In this document: in pieces, positions 25,758 to 34,231 of the stretch
How positions within the stretch are numbered: the first letter of the stretch is position 1
Layout of the letters: each line of letters begins with the position of its first letter
Translations under genes and position numbers: made by a program
The notes under the pieces: model-generated
What the model was told of the DNA's origin: nothing
The model's input: only the letters and a program-made list of their open reading frames with translations
The model's database searches: none
From: Lachnospiraceae bacterium AM93-12TA
GTDB lineage: Bacteria; Bacillota; Clostridia; Lachnospirales; Lachnospiraceae
DNA: 61,756 bases
NCBI GenBank assembly: GCA_027698105.1
Contig: JAQERH010000018.1
Coordinates: 1-61,756, forward strand
Direction: 5' to 3'

Positions 25758-26768
25758 CTAGAACTTGCCTTCCTTAGCTGCCTCCTCAATCGCAACTGCA
25801 ACTGCAACAGTCATACCAACCATCGGGTTGTTTCCTGCGCCGATAAGACCCATCATCTCTACGTGAGCCGGAACGGAAGAAGAACCTGCAAACTGTGCAT
25901 CAGAGTGCATACGTCCTAATGTATCTGTCATACCGTAGGAAGCAGGACCTGCTGCCATGTTGTCTGGATGAAGAGTACGTCCTGTACCGCCGCCGGATGC
26001 TACGGAGAAGTACTTCTTGCCTGCCTCAACACGCTCCTTCTTGTAAGTACCTGCTACCGGATGCTGGAAACGTGTCGGGTTTGTGGAGTTTCCTGTGATA
26101 GAAACGTCTACATTCTCCTTCCACATGATAGCAACGCCTTCACGAACATCGTTTGCGCCGTAGCAGTTTACTTTTGCACGAGGACCGTCAGAGTATGCTT
26201 TTCTGAATACTTCCTTTAACTCTCCTGTGTAGTAGTCGTACTGTGTCTCAACATAGGTAAAGCCGTTGATTCTGGCAATGATCTGTGCAGCGTCCTTTCC
26301 TAAACCGTTTAAGATAACGCGCAGCGGTTTTTTACGAACCTTGTTTGCCTTCTCTGCAATACCGATAGCGCCCTCTGCCGCTGCAAAAGACTCGTGGCCT
26401 GCTAAGAAGCAGAAGCAGTCTGTATCCTCTTCCAGAAGCATCTTTCCAAGATTTCCATGGCCTAAACCAACCTTTCTCTGGTCAGCTACAGAACCTGGAA
26501 TACAGAATGCCTGAAGTCCCTCTCCGATTGCTGTTGCTGCGTCGGATGCCTTGCGGCAACCCTTCTTGATAGCGATAGCCGCACCTGTAATATATGCCCA
26601 GCATGCGTTCTCGAAGCAGATCGGCTGAATTCCCTTTACCTGATTGTAAACGTCCAGTCCGGCGTCCTTTGTGATTTTCTCAGCTTCTTCGATAGAAGCA
26701 ATTCCATAGCTGTTTAATACGGAATTGATTTTATCAATTCTTCTCTCATATGATTCAAATAATGCCAT
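25758..26768 (-). CDS. GGGtGRT family protein
   Basis: This 336-residue protein carries the name-giving motif SGGGTGRTLHPDN near residues 274-286 and belongs to a conserved family of unknown function found in anaerobes beside Fe-S scaffold genes. It also contains GLGHGNLGKMLLEEDTD and a C-terminal glycine-rich region. The ATG at 26768 has AGGAGG 10 bases upstream; a longer frame to 26813 lacks one. It lies 72 bases after the scaffold gene and shares its promoter. A role in Fe-S biogenesis is suggested only by linkage. Confidence 0.88.
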   Translation of the reverse strand: MALFESYERRIDKINSVLNSYGIASIEEAEKITKDAGLDVYNQVKGIQPICFENACWAYITGAAIAIKKGCRKASDAATAIGEGLQAFCIPGSVADQRKVGLGHGNLGKMLLEEDTDCFCFLAGHESFAAAEGAIGIAEKANKVRKKPLRVILNGLGKDAAQIIARINGFTYVETQYDYYTGELKEVFRKAYSDGPRAKVNCYGANDVREGVAIMWKENVDVSITGNSTNPTRFQHPVAGTYKKERVEAGKKYFSVASGGGTGRTLHPDNMAAGPASYGMTDTLGRMHSDAQFAGSSSVPAHVEMMGLIGAGNNPMVGMTVAVAVAIEEAAKEGKF

Positions 26769-26840
26769 GAGTGGTTTTCCTCCTTGATATGTAATTAACA
26801 ATCTCTCTGTCACTGCATGATTTCAAAATATGCAGTTCAA

Positions 26841-27533
26841 TTACTCTTCTCTTGGATCGATGATCTTTACAGCGTCTGCCACGCGGCCGTACTGTCCCTT
26901 AGCCTTCTCGTAAGCAGTTGTCGGATCATCGCCTTTCTTAATGAAATCAGTCATCTTTCCAAGGTTTACATACTGGTATCCGATGATCTGATCCTCTGCA
27001 TCCAGAGCGATTCCTGTTACATATCCCTCTGCCATCTCAAGATAGCGAGGTCCCTTCTTTAATGTACCGTACATGGTTCCAACCTGAGAGCGGAGTCCCT
27101 TTCCCAGATCCTCAAGTCCTGCTCCAATCGGAAGTCCATCCTCAGAGAATGCACTCTGTGTTCTTCCGTAAACGATCTGTAAGAACAGTTCTCTCATGGC
27201 TGTGTTGATTGCATCACATACAAGGTCTGTGTTCAGCGCCTCAAGGATGGTTCTGCCCGGAAGAACCTCAGCTGCCATAGCTGCAGAGTGTGTCATACCG
27301 GAGCAGCCAAGTGTCTCTACAAGCGCCTCCTGGATTACGCCGTCCTTTACATTCAGAGTCAGCTTGCAGGCTCCCTGCTGCGGAGCGCACCAGCCTACAC
27401 CGTGTGTTAAACCGGAAATATCCTTAATTTCCTTAGCCTGAACCCACTTTGCCTCCTCCGGAATCGGAGCTGCGCCATGACAGACACCCTGTGCAACTGT
27501 ACACATCTTTTCTACTTCATGTGAATAAATCAT
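26841..27533 (-). CDS. iron-sulfur cluster assembly scaffold-like protein (GGGtGRT-associated)
   Basis: The 230-residue protein is related to NifU/IscU-type scaffolds. Cysteines occur in VCHGAAP, GWCAPQQGACKL and ETLGCSGMTHSAAM, the last resembling the IscU-type cysteine loop. It heads a two-gene operon with the GGGtGRT protein, a pairing recurrent in Clostridia. The ATG at 27533 with AAAGGAG is the true start, because a good promoter (27598-27626) lies inside the upstream extension of the frame. Confidence 0.82.
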   Translation of the reverse strand: MIYSHEVEKMCTVAQGVCHGAAPIPEEAKWVQAKEIKDISGLTHGVGWCAPQQGACKLTLNVKDGVIQEALVETLGCSGMTHSAAMAAEVLPGRTILEALNTDLVCDAINTAMRELFLQIVYGRTQSAFSEDGLPIGAGLEDLGKGLRSQVGTMYGTLKKGPRYLEMAEGYVTGIALDAEDQIIGYQYVNLGKMTDFIKKGDDPTTAYEKAKGQYGRVADAVKIIDPREE

Positions 27534-27559
27534 TGTATGACTCCTTTCAAACAAATGTT

Positions 27560-27593
27560 TTAGTACATTGTTAATTTTATCACACCGTACTAA
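27560..27593 (-). promoter_or_regulatory. inverted repeat in the Fe-S scaffold leader
   Basis: TTAGTAC (27560-27566) and GTACTAA (27587-27593) are perfect 7-bp arms 20 bases apart, just downstream of the -10 box. It could be an operator or leader hairpin. Confidence 0.4.
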
Positions 27594-27597
27594 TCGT

Positions 27598-27626
27598 ATT
27601 ATCGCATGGATAAGCCAATTAGTCAA
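27598..27626 (-). promoter_or_regulatory. promoter of the Fe-S scaffold/GGGtGRT operon
   Basis: On the minus strand TTGACT (27621-27626) and GATAAT (27598-27603) are spaced by 17 bases. Confidence 0.75.
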
Positions 27627-27661
27627 TCAGATGGCCGTAAAAAATTCACTAAAATTTGAGC

Positions 27662-29032
27662 CTAATTCTGCCGTTCTTTCTCACTTCCGGCCGGAATGAT
27701 TTTTTTGAACACAAGACAGCAGACAATAAAGAATATAATACCCTTCAGAATACTGGATACGGTCAGCGCCCACCAGATTCCATTCAGTCCAAGGGCCGTA
27801 GAGCCAAAGGCCATAGCCAACGGAATCCTGGCTGAGGTGAGAAGAATACTGATGATTGAACTGTACAGAGTCTTTCCCATACCTGCCAGGGCGCCCACTG
27901 TCATCAGCTCCACGCACATGAAAATCTGTCCGACTCCCATGATTCTGAGATAATCAGCACCGTAGGGAACTACATCTGCCTCATGGATGAACAGACTGAA
28001 AATCGGTGTGCTGAAAGCTACCATAATACCAGTAATCAGCGCTCCCCAGGCAATCATCATACCTGCCGCCACAAAGTATCCTTTTTTCATTCTGCTGTAC
28101 TGCTTTGCCCCGTAGTTTTGTCCCACAAAGGCATTAATAGCCATTCCAAAGCCCTCTGCCGTCATCCAGGACAGGGACTCTATCTGACCTCCCACTCTCT
28201 GAACTGCCACCGCCGTGTCTCCCCAGCCTGTGACAAACCTGGTGAGAATCATGGAAATACCGCAGTAAAGAGATTCCTGCACAGCAGACGGGAAGCCGAT
28301 TTTAATCATGCTGGTGAAATAGGGAAGCGGTGTTTTCTTCCAGAAACGGATCCTGTTAAATAAAATCGTATCCCTCTTTACATGCCACAGCATCACAGCC
28401 GTCACCACTGCCTGGGAAGCCACTGTTGCAACAGCCGCTCCTGCCACTCCCATTTCAGGGAAAAATCCAATTCCAAAAATCAGCATGGGATCCAGCACAA
28501 TATTGCTGAGCATACCAATGCAGTTAGCTGCAAAGGGGACTTTGCTGTTCCCAATGGCTGTAAACAGGTTTGTCAGCGTCTGATTCAGATAGTTAAAAAT
28601 AATCAGACCTCCTGCAATGCGAAGATACATAACTGCATCCCCGATGATCTTCGGATCTCCCAGTCCAAAAAATCCAATCAGCTGGTGGGTAAACAGATTC
28701 ATAATCAGGCCGTAAAGCACAGCCAGGAAAACAGTCAGCTGCAGCGCTCCTCTGCCGAACTGAGCCGCCCTTTCCACTCTTCTTTCTCCCAGGGAATGAG
28801 CCACCTTGACCTGCCCGCCCATTTTAGCCAGCATAACCGGGCCATTGGAAAGCCAGGTATACATGCCAGCCGCTCCTACGGAGGCCACAGCAGGCGCTCC
28901 TACCCGTCCAATCCACGCCATATCTGTCAGGTTGTAAGCCATCTGCACCGCCGCAGTTCCCATGATGGGAAGAGCCAGCTCCGTCAAGGATGAAATAATA
29001 TTTCCATGGAGTAAATCAACCTGTTTTTTCAT
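27662..29032 (-). CDS. MATE family efflux transporter
   Basis: The 456-residue protein has twelve membrane helices in two MatE repeats. It starts with LTELALPIMGTAAVQMAYNL and has DMAWIGRVGAPAVASVG, typical of clostridial MATE proteins. It probably expels drugs or metabolites using an ion gradient. It is monocistronic, with nfnAB upstream on the same strand behind a hairpin. The substrate is unknown. It is diverged from the MATE gene at 5131-6498. Confidence 0.9.
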   Translation of the reverse strand: MKKQVDLLHGNIISSLTELALPIMGTAAVQMAYNLTDMAWIGRVGAPAVASVGAAGMYTWLSNGPVMLAKMGGQVKVAHSLGERRVERAAQFGRGALQLTVFLAVLYGLIMNLFTHQLIGFFGLGDPKIIGDAVMYLRIAGGLIIFNYLNQTLTNLFTAIGNSKVPFAANCIGMLSNIVLDPMLIFGIGFFPEMGVAGAAVATVASQAVVTAVMLWHVKRDTILFNRIRFWKKTPLPYFTSMIKIGFPSAVQESLYCGISMILTRFVTGWGDTAVAVQRVGGQIESLSWMTAEGFGMAINAFVGQNYGAKQYSRMKKGYFVAAGMMIAWGALITGIMVAFSTPIFSLFIHEADVVPYGADYLRIMGVGQIFMCVELMTVGALAGMGKTLYSSIISILLTSARIPLAMAFGSTALGLNGIWWALTVSSILKGIIFFIVCCLVFKKIIPAGSEKERQN

Positions 29033-29117
29033 CCCTTCTTCTCTCCTCTCTCCTTCTTTATTTATTCATTTTCTTCTCCAGGCCTGACAGGAGAAAGTTT
29101 ATCTGATAAACCAAAGC

Positions 29118-29145
29118 GGGGCATGATACTTGTCTATCATGCCCC
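29118..29145 (-). terminator. hairpin after nfnAB
   Basis: GGGGCATGATA / TATCATGCCCC is a perfect 11-bp stem with a 6-base loop, followed on the minus strand by GCTTTGGTTT. The T tract is imperfect, so termination is likely but not strong. Confidence 0.7.
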
Positions 29146-29204
29146 TTTACTCCGGCCGGACATTCTGTCTCAGCCTTCTTTTATTTGTTATTTTAAAATT
29201 TCAG

Positions 29205-30611
29205 CTATTCTGCCTTCTGTCCGGACAGGAACTCGTGGATTCCCTTTGCTCCGGCACGGCCTGCCTCCATAGCAAGGATAACAGTTGCTGCGCCTGTAAC
29301 AGCATCTCCGCCGGCATAAACACCTTCCTTGGTTGTCTTTCCGTTAGCCTCGTCTGCTACGATACATTTCCACTTGTTTACCTCAAGTCCCTTGGTTGTG
29401 TTGGAAATCAGCGGGTTCGGTGAAGTTCCAAGAGCCATAATAACAGTATCTACATCTAATGTGTAGTCAGAACCTGCAACCTCTACCGGACGTCTTCTTC
29501 CGGACTCATCCGGCTCGCCAAGCTCCATCTTGCGGCATACGATGCCCTTTACCCAGCCATTGTCGTCTGCCAGGATCTCTACAGGGTTTGTAAGAAGGTG
29601 GAACTGGATTCCCTCTTCCTTAGCGTGGTGAACCTCCTCCACACGGGCCGGAAGCTCTGCCTCACTTCTTCTGTATACAATGTAAACCTCAGCGCCGAGA
29701 CGAAGTGCTGTTCTGGCAGCATCCATTGCCACGTTTCCGCCGCCGACTACAGCTACCTTGTGTCCAGCTGCGATTGGTGTATCATAATCATCGCGGAATG
29801 CCTTCATCAGGTTGCTTCTTGTCAGGTACTCATTTGCAGAGAATACGCCGTTGGAGTTCTCTCCCGGAATTCCCATGAACTTCGGAAGTCCTGCTCCGGA
29901 ACCGATAAATACAGCATCAAAGCCTTCCTTCTCCATCAGATCGTCGATTGTAACAGATTTTCCGATTACTACGTTTGTCTCAATCTCTACGCCCAGCTTC
30001 TTTACATTGTCGATCTCCGGCTGAACTACTCCGCTCTTTGGAAGACGGAACTCCGGAATACCGTAAGTAAGAACGCCGCCTGCCTCATGAAGTGCCTCGA
30101 AAATCTTCACCTCATAGCCAAGCTTAGCCAGGTCTCCTGCACAGGTAAGTCCTGCAGGGCCGGAACCGATAACAGCAACCTTCTTGCCGTTCTTCTCCTC
30201 AGCTGCCTTCGGAACAAAGCCGTGCTCTCTTGCCCAGTCAGCAACAAAGCGCTCCAGCTTTCCGATGGAAACAGGCTCACCCTTGATTCCTCTGATACAT
30301 TTTCCCTCACACTGGCTCTCCTGCGGGCAGACACGGCCGCAGACAGCCGGAAGTGCAGAAGATTTAGCAATAATCTCTGCCGCCTTCTCAATGTTGCCTT
30401 CTTTTACTTCCTGAACAAAGGCAGGAATATCGATGGATACTGGACATCCCTTTACACACTGTGCATTCTTACAGTTTAAGCAGCGAACTGCCTCTGCCAT
30501 AGCCTCGTCCATATCGTAGCCTAAGCATACCTCTTTAAAGTTTGTGGCACGCTCCTTCGGATCCTGCTCTCTTACAGGAACTCTCTTCATCATATCTCTA
30601 TTTGCTTCCAT
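29205..30611 (-). CDS. nfnB: NfnB-like NADPH-dependent ferredoxin:NAD oxidoreductase large subunit
   Basis: The 468-residue flavoprotein has N-terminal cysteines for two [4Fe-4S] clusters (CLNCKNAQCVKGCP near residues 45-58 and CGRVCPQESQCEGKC near 91-105), an FAD-binding GSGPAGLTCAGDLAKLG (about 150-166), and an NADPH-binding GGGNVAMDAART (about 290). This is the GltD-type fold shared with glutamate synthase small subunits. No large glutamate synthase is adjacent; instead an NfnA-like gene directly overlaps by 1 base. So the pair is best read as the electron-bifurcating transhydrogenase Nfn, which links NADH, NADPH and ferredoxin pools. Confidence 0.88.
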   Translation of the reverse strand: MEANRDMMKRVPVREQDPKERATNFKEVCLGYDMDEAMAEAVRCLNCKNAQCVKGCPVSIDIPAFVQEVKEGNIEKAAEIIAKSSALPAVCGRVCPQESQCEGKCIRGIKGEPVSIGKLERFVADWAREHGFVPKAAEEKNGKKVAVIGSGPAGLTCAGDLAKLGYEVKIFEALHEAGGVLTYGIPEFRLPKSGVVQPEIDNVKKLGVEIETNVVIGKSVTIDDLMEKEGFDAVFIGSGAGLPKFMGIPGENSNGVFSANEYLTRSNLMKAFRDDYDTPIAAGHKVAVVGGGNVAMDAARTALRLGAEVYIVYRRSEAELPARVEEVHHAKEEGIQFHLLTNPVEILADDNGWVKGIVCRKMELGEPDESGRRRPVEVAGSDYTLDVDTVIMALGTSPNPLISNTTKGLEVNKWKCIVADEANGKTTKEGVYAGGDAVTGAATVILAMEAGRAGAKGIHEFLSGQKAE

Positions 30612-31501
30612 TAGTCATTACCTCCGCAGTGTCCGCATCCGCCGTGATGGGTATCTCCCTCTCTCAGTTTTAATAAAGCTCTGCCCTCTTCTGTCTTATA
30701 CATCTGCTGGCGCTTCATAGCCTCGTCGAAGTTTACCTCATGGCCGTCAAATTCCGGTCCGTCTACGCAGGCAAATTTTACCTTGCCGCCTACTGTTACA
30801 CGGCAAGCGCCGCACATACCTGTTCCGTCTACCATGATCGGGTTCAGGCTGACAATGGTCGGAAGTCCTAACTCCTTGGTGAGCAGGCAGACGAATTTCA
30901 TCATGATCATCGGTCCGATAGCAACACAGACATCATACTTCTTGCCCTGATTCTGAACCAGATCCTTGATTACCTCTGTTACCATACCTTTTCTCTCATA
31001 GGAACCATCATCTGTAGTGATGTAGAGATTGCCGGCTACTGCCTTCATCTCCTCCTCCAGAATGATCAGATCCTTTGTCTTGGAACCAACGATAACATCT
31101 ACGTCAATTCCGTGCTCGTGCATCCATTTTACCTGCGGATATACAGGAGCTGCTCCTACGCCGCCGGCTACAAACAGATATTTTTTATTCTTTAACTCAG
31201 CAACGTCTTCCTTCACGAAGTCAGAAGCATTTCCAAGAGGTCCTACTACATCGCGGAATGCGTCTCCAGCCTTTAACTCGGCCATCTTCTCTGTAGAAGC
31301 TCCTACTGTCTGGAATACGATAGTGATAGTTCCCTCTTCTCTGTCAAAATCACAGATGGTCAGCGGGATTCTCTCTCCCTCCTCATCCATCTTTACAATT
31401 ACGAATTCACCTGGTTCGCAGGCACAGGCAACCCTGGGAGCTTTCACATCCATCAGGTAAATCTTGTCTGCCAGTTTTTCTGCTTTTAAAATCTGGTACA
31501 T
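30611..31501 (-). CDS. nfnA: NfnA-like ferredoxin:NADP oxidoreductase small subunit
   Basis: This 296-residue protein resembles dihydroorotate dehydrogenase electron-transfer subunits: an N-terminal FAD-binding domain, an NAD(P)-binding VAGGVGAAPVYPQVK near residue 111, and a C-terminal [2Fe-2S] site with CGACRV and VKFACVDGPEF. An extra C-terminal cysteine/histidine tail (GGCGHCGG) follows. It overlaps nfnB by one base, giving coupled translation. Together they form the cytosolic Nfn complex. The promoter lies at 31555-31583. Confidence 0.88.
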   Translation of the reverse strand: MYQILKAEKLADKIYLMDVKAPRVACACEPGEFVIVKMDEEGERIPLTICDFDREEGTITIVFQTVGASTEKMAELKAGDAFRDVVGPLGNASDFVKEDVAELKNKKYLFVAGGVGAAPVYPQVKWMHEHGIDVDVIVGSKTKDLIILEEEMKAVAGNLYITTDDGSYERKGMVTEVIKDLVQNQGKKYDVCVAIGPMIMMKFVCLLTKELGLPTIVSLNPIMVDGTGMCGACRVTVGGKVKFACVDGPEFDGHEVNFDEAMKRQQMYKTEEGRALLKLREGDTHHGGCGHCGGND

Positions 31502-31554
31502 GTCTTTTTCCCTCTCCTCCTGTTCTTTACAACGGTAAATTTCACCTGTCTTCT

Positions 31555-31583
31555 ATTCTATCATCCCTTTTCACTTCTGACAA
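31555..31583 (-). promoter_or_regulatory. promoter of nfnAB
   Basis: On the minus strand TTGTCA (31578-31583) and TAGAAT (31555-31560) are spaced by 17 bases. Confidence 0.65.
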
Positions 31584-31835
31584 GCAAAACAAGGGGAAAA
31601 TTTACGTTAAAAAGCGTATGAATTCAGATTCTTTTGTCTGATTTTTTTATTATTTAAACATTTCTTCACTGAACACAGGTACATCTCCGTTATTTGTAAT
31701 ACATCTTATATGTTTTCTATATTTTTTTTGTTATGGAAGTATTTTTAATCATGAAATCTGACTTTTTATTCAGTAAAATTTTACCAACATTTTTTTCAGT
31801 TTTTTACTCGTTTTTTCGTTTTTTTGCTGTGTTTC
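31584..31835. other. AT-rich spacer without a recognised gene
   Basis: The stretch between folA and the nfn promoter is T-rich on the plus strand with several T runs. I see no convincing ORF, hairpin terminator or RNA gene here. Confidence 0.5.
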
Positions 31836-32321
31836 TTATGGCCGCACATACCGGCGAAACTCATAGCACAGATCAAAGTAGGTCTGCTCATCGCTGCAGT
31901 CCGTCACTTTCCAGCCTTCCTGCTCCAGATTGACCATGTATGTATCTGCATTGTATTCATAATCAATGAAAGTAATATGGGCCTCCTGGCAGAAGGGGAG
32001 AAACTGTTCGTAGATGGTCTGGCCGCCAATGATGAAAATATCCTCGTCCCGGTACTTTGAAAGTTCTGCCAGAGCCTCCTCCATGCTGTGAACTGCTACA
32101 GCTCCCTTTATTTCAAAGGCCGGATCCTTTGTCAGCACAATATTCGTCCGGCTTTCCAGAGGACGGCCTCCTGGCAGAGCTTCCAGAGTCTTTCTTCCCA
32201 TCACCACTACTTTTCCTATCGTCTCCTGGCGGAACAGCTTCTGGTCTGCCGGAATGACGGCCAGCATCTGTCCATTCTTTCCAATGGCCCAATGCCTGTC
32301 TACTGCCGCAATTAACTGCAT
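31836..32321 (-). CDS. folA: dihydrofolate reductase
   Basis: The 161-residue enzyme reduces dihydrofolate to tetrahydrofolate with NADPH. Typical blocks are LIAAVDRHWAIGKNGQ (residues 3-18), VVMGRKTLEALPGGRPL, TNIVLTK and the NADPH-binding FIIGGQTIYEQFL near residue 97. Length is normal. Its start overlaps the stop of the MBL-fold gene by 10 bases, so the two are cotranscribed. No thymidylate synthase gene is next to it. Confidence 0.96.
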   Translation of the reverse strand: MQLIAAVDRHWAIGKNGQMLAVIPADQKLFRQETIGKVVVMGRKTLEALPGGRPLESRTNIVLTKDPAFEIKGAVAVHSMEEALAELSKYRDEDIFIIGGQTIYEQFLPFCQEAHITFIDYEYNADTYMVNLEQEGWKVTDCSDEQTYFDLCYEFRRYVRP

Positions 32322-33208
32322 GATTCGCTCTCCCTTCTGTCTTCTCTGATTTTTTCCGGATACTGGCGCCTTAAAGTTTTCATCATGCTGGCTGCATTAA
32401 TATAGAAGGCCTCATCCGGCTGTTCCTTTTTATCTACCTTTGAATGGAACACCTGCTCCATTCTTTTTAACGCCTCTTCGTCACTGTCCGTCTCATTTAT
32501 AATCTGAAGCATCTTATCCCGGCTTGTTCTGGCAGCTTTGAGAAGAAATTCCCAGATTCCAGTCTTATCTTCCTCATCCACCAGGCCATAGTGATTTAAA
32601 ATAATTTCTTTTACCGGAATCTCTGCCGATCTGCGGATGGAATCCTCCACCCCTTTATAATCTACCAGAAAACCTGGCATGTACTCCTTGCTCCGGCTCA
32701 TAACCCCCACCGTTTCACTGCAGAGCATGACTTCTCCATTTACCACATATGACATAGAGCATTTCGTATGACCGGCTGTGGCAAAAGCATAGATCCTATC
32801 TCCGGCAATCTCTGTCGTTTCCTGTTCTGTCAGTCCCACATTCACCTGGAGATCCCGGTCGTCATAAGTACTGTCCCAGGAAAGTCCTGAGGCTTCCGCT
32901 GCCTCCCCGCTGAGACGCCGGATAGTCTTTAAGGCTCCCGGCTTTACCAGGATCTCCTTTGCCTGCTCAGATGCATACACTTCTACTGCCGGCCACTCTT
33001 TTCTCACTGCTGGCAGCCCTGCCACATGGTCGTAATGGGAATGGGACAGCAGCACCGCGTGCAGCGTCTCTCCCTGAAGCTCCTCTCTGATTTTCTGTAC
33101 CATAGCGTCAGCTCCATAAGCCATTCCTGCCTCAAAAAGGATGTTGGCATTTCCCCTAAGCAGAAATACCGCTCCTTTTCCCACTCCTGTCACATCTATA
33201 ATTTTCAT
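32312..33208 (-). CDS. metallo-beta-lactamase fold hydrolase
   Basis: The 298-residue protein has the zinc motif LLSHSHYDHVAG (HxHxDH) near residues 62-73, a further histidine in ATAGHTKCSMSYV, and a late NHYG histidine. The overall form resembles MBL-fold enzymes with a helical C-terminal extension. The start at 33208 is chosen because GGCGGAG lies 6 bases upstream. It forms an operon with folA. The substrate is unknown. Confidence 0.85.
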   Translation of the reverse strand: MKIIDVTGVGKGAVFLLRGNANILFEAGMAYGADAMVQKIREELQGETLHAVLLSHSHYDHVAGLPAVRKEWPAVEVYASEQAKEILVKPGALKTIRRLSGEAAEASGLSWDSTYDDRDLQVNVGLTEQETTEIAGDRIYAFATAGHTKCSMSYVVNGEVMLCSETVGVMSRSKEYMPGFLVDYKGVEDSIRRSAEIPVKEIILNHYGLVDEEDKTGIWEFLLKAARTSRDKMLQIINETDSDEEALKRMEQVFHSKVDKKEQPDEAFYINAASMMKTLRRQYPEKIREDRRESESCS

Positions 33209-33260
33209 TCTTTTCTCCGCCTTTCCACTGTGTTCTCTTTCCGCCAATCCATAAATTCTG

Positions 33261-33370
33261 CGGCAGAAGGTACGTCCGATTTTCTTTGCATCCTACATAT
33301 CTGCTGCTTTGGCGTACCAGTGATAGAATACCATAAAAGACTTCATTCGGCAAAGAAAATCGTAGCCGCG
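33261..33370. repeat. long inverted repeat, candidate structured RNA or small mobile repeat
   Basis: CGATTTTCTTTGC (33277-33289) and GCAAAGAAAATCG (33350-33362) are perfect 13-bp arms 60 bases apart, and GCGGC/GCCGC just outside extend the pairing. It lies between the divergent MBL-fold gene and the gene at 33511. No coding function is supported. Confidence 0.55.
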
Positions 33371-33437
33371 CTGCTCCAAAGATCAATAGAATTCTGTATA
33401 CAGTCCCCTGTCTGCCATCCGCCTTCTATGATTGCAT

Positions 33438-33466
33438 TTGCATTTTCCTCCTGGGACAGGTATAAT
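33438..33466 (+). promoter_or_regulatory. promoter of the gene at 33511
   Basis: TTGCAT (33438-33443) and TATAAT (33461-33466) are spaced by 17 bases. Confidence 0.75.
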
Positions 33467-33510
33467 GTGTTTAGTTTTAAACTGAATCTAAAAGAAATGA
33501 GGCTGAACCG

Positions 33511-34134
33511 ATGATCACGTTAGAAAGAACAAGTGTAATGAACCTGGAAAATGCCATGCGCGGAGCCAGAAATCCCATGAACAGCTGGCATCGTTCTGAC
33601 AGCTGCTATGACGAAAACGGTTCCTATATTTTAGGACCCAACGACCTGGATCTGGCTAAAAGACTCCGCCAGGCTGGAAGCGATCACCGCAAATACGTCC
33701 GCCAGATTTTCGTCTCTGTGGATATCACAGCCCCCCTCTACTGGTGGAAAGAATATGACACCTACAAAGTAGCGACTGTGGCCAATTCCTGCAGTACCAT
33801 GCACAAAATCCACAGCAAGGAATTTACTATGGACGATTTCAGCTGCGATCACATGACAGACGGAGCCAGGTCCTTCATGCAGACAGTGGTGGACAAGCTT
33901 GAAGAAACACGAAAAAGATATCTGGAGACTAAAAGCAAGGAGGACTGGTACGATCTGATCCAGCTTCTCCCATCCAGCTACAATCAGATGAGAACCTGTA
34001 CCTTTAACTATGAAACGCTGATTAATATCTACTATGCCCGCAAGGATCACAAGCTGGCTGAATGGCATACCTTCTGCGACTGGATCCTGACTCTCCCCTA
34101 TGCAGGCGATTTGATTGTAGGAGAAGGCAAATAG
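33511..34134 (+). CDS. conserved protein of unknown function, phage/Firmicutes type
   Basis: I do not recognise an established function for this 207-residue soluble protein. It has strongly conserved-looking blocks: AMRGARNPMNSWHRSD near the N-terminus, DHRKYVRQIFVSVDITAPLY (about residues 58-77) followed by WWKEYDTYKVATVANSCSTM, and LLPSSYNQMRT. Similar proteins are, to my recollection, found in Clostridia and their phages, usually as hypothetical. The arginine-rich DHRK..RQI and serine-rich core faintly recall flavin-dependent thymidylate synthases, and folA is nearby, but the RHRxxSxNExSxR motif is not present, so this is speculation. It has its own promoter and a strong terminator. Confidence 0.75.
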   Translation: MITLERTSVMNLENAMRGARNPMNSWHRSDSCYDENGSYILGPNDLDLAKRLRQAGSDHRKYVRQIFVSVDITAPLYWWKEYDTYKVATVANSCSTMHKIHSKEFTMDDFSCDHMTDGARSFMQTVVDKLEETRKRYLETKSKEDWYDLIQLLPSSYNQMRTCTFNYETLINIYYARKDHKLAEWHTFCDWILTLPYAGDLIVGEGK

Positions 34135-34156
34135 TAAAAAATTCTTTCTGTAAATC

Positions 34157-34212
34157 AAAAAGACACATGAGCAGTCACTTAAAATGTTCTGACTGACCAT
34201 GTGTCTTTTTAT
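34157..34212. terminator. bidirectional terminator
   Basis: AAAAGACACATG / CATGTGTCTTTTT arms, with an additional inner CAGTCA / TGACTG stem, lie between the convergent gene at 33511 and the AGCS symporter gene. A and T runs flank the stem on both sides. Confidence 0.9.
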
Positions 34213-34231
34213 ATTTTATTTTATTCTGCAC

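Noticed and set aside
29205..30611. Glutamate synthase small subunit (GltD)
   Set aside because: The fold is shared, but no GltB is adjacent and an NfnA-like gene overlaps by one base, which points to Nfn.
33156..33386. 76-residue minus-strand ORF across the inverted repeat
   Set aside because: It overlaps the MBL-fold start, has no ribosome binding site and covers the hairpin arms, so it is likely non-coding.
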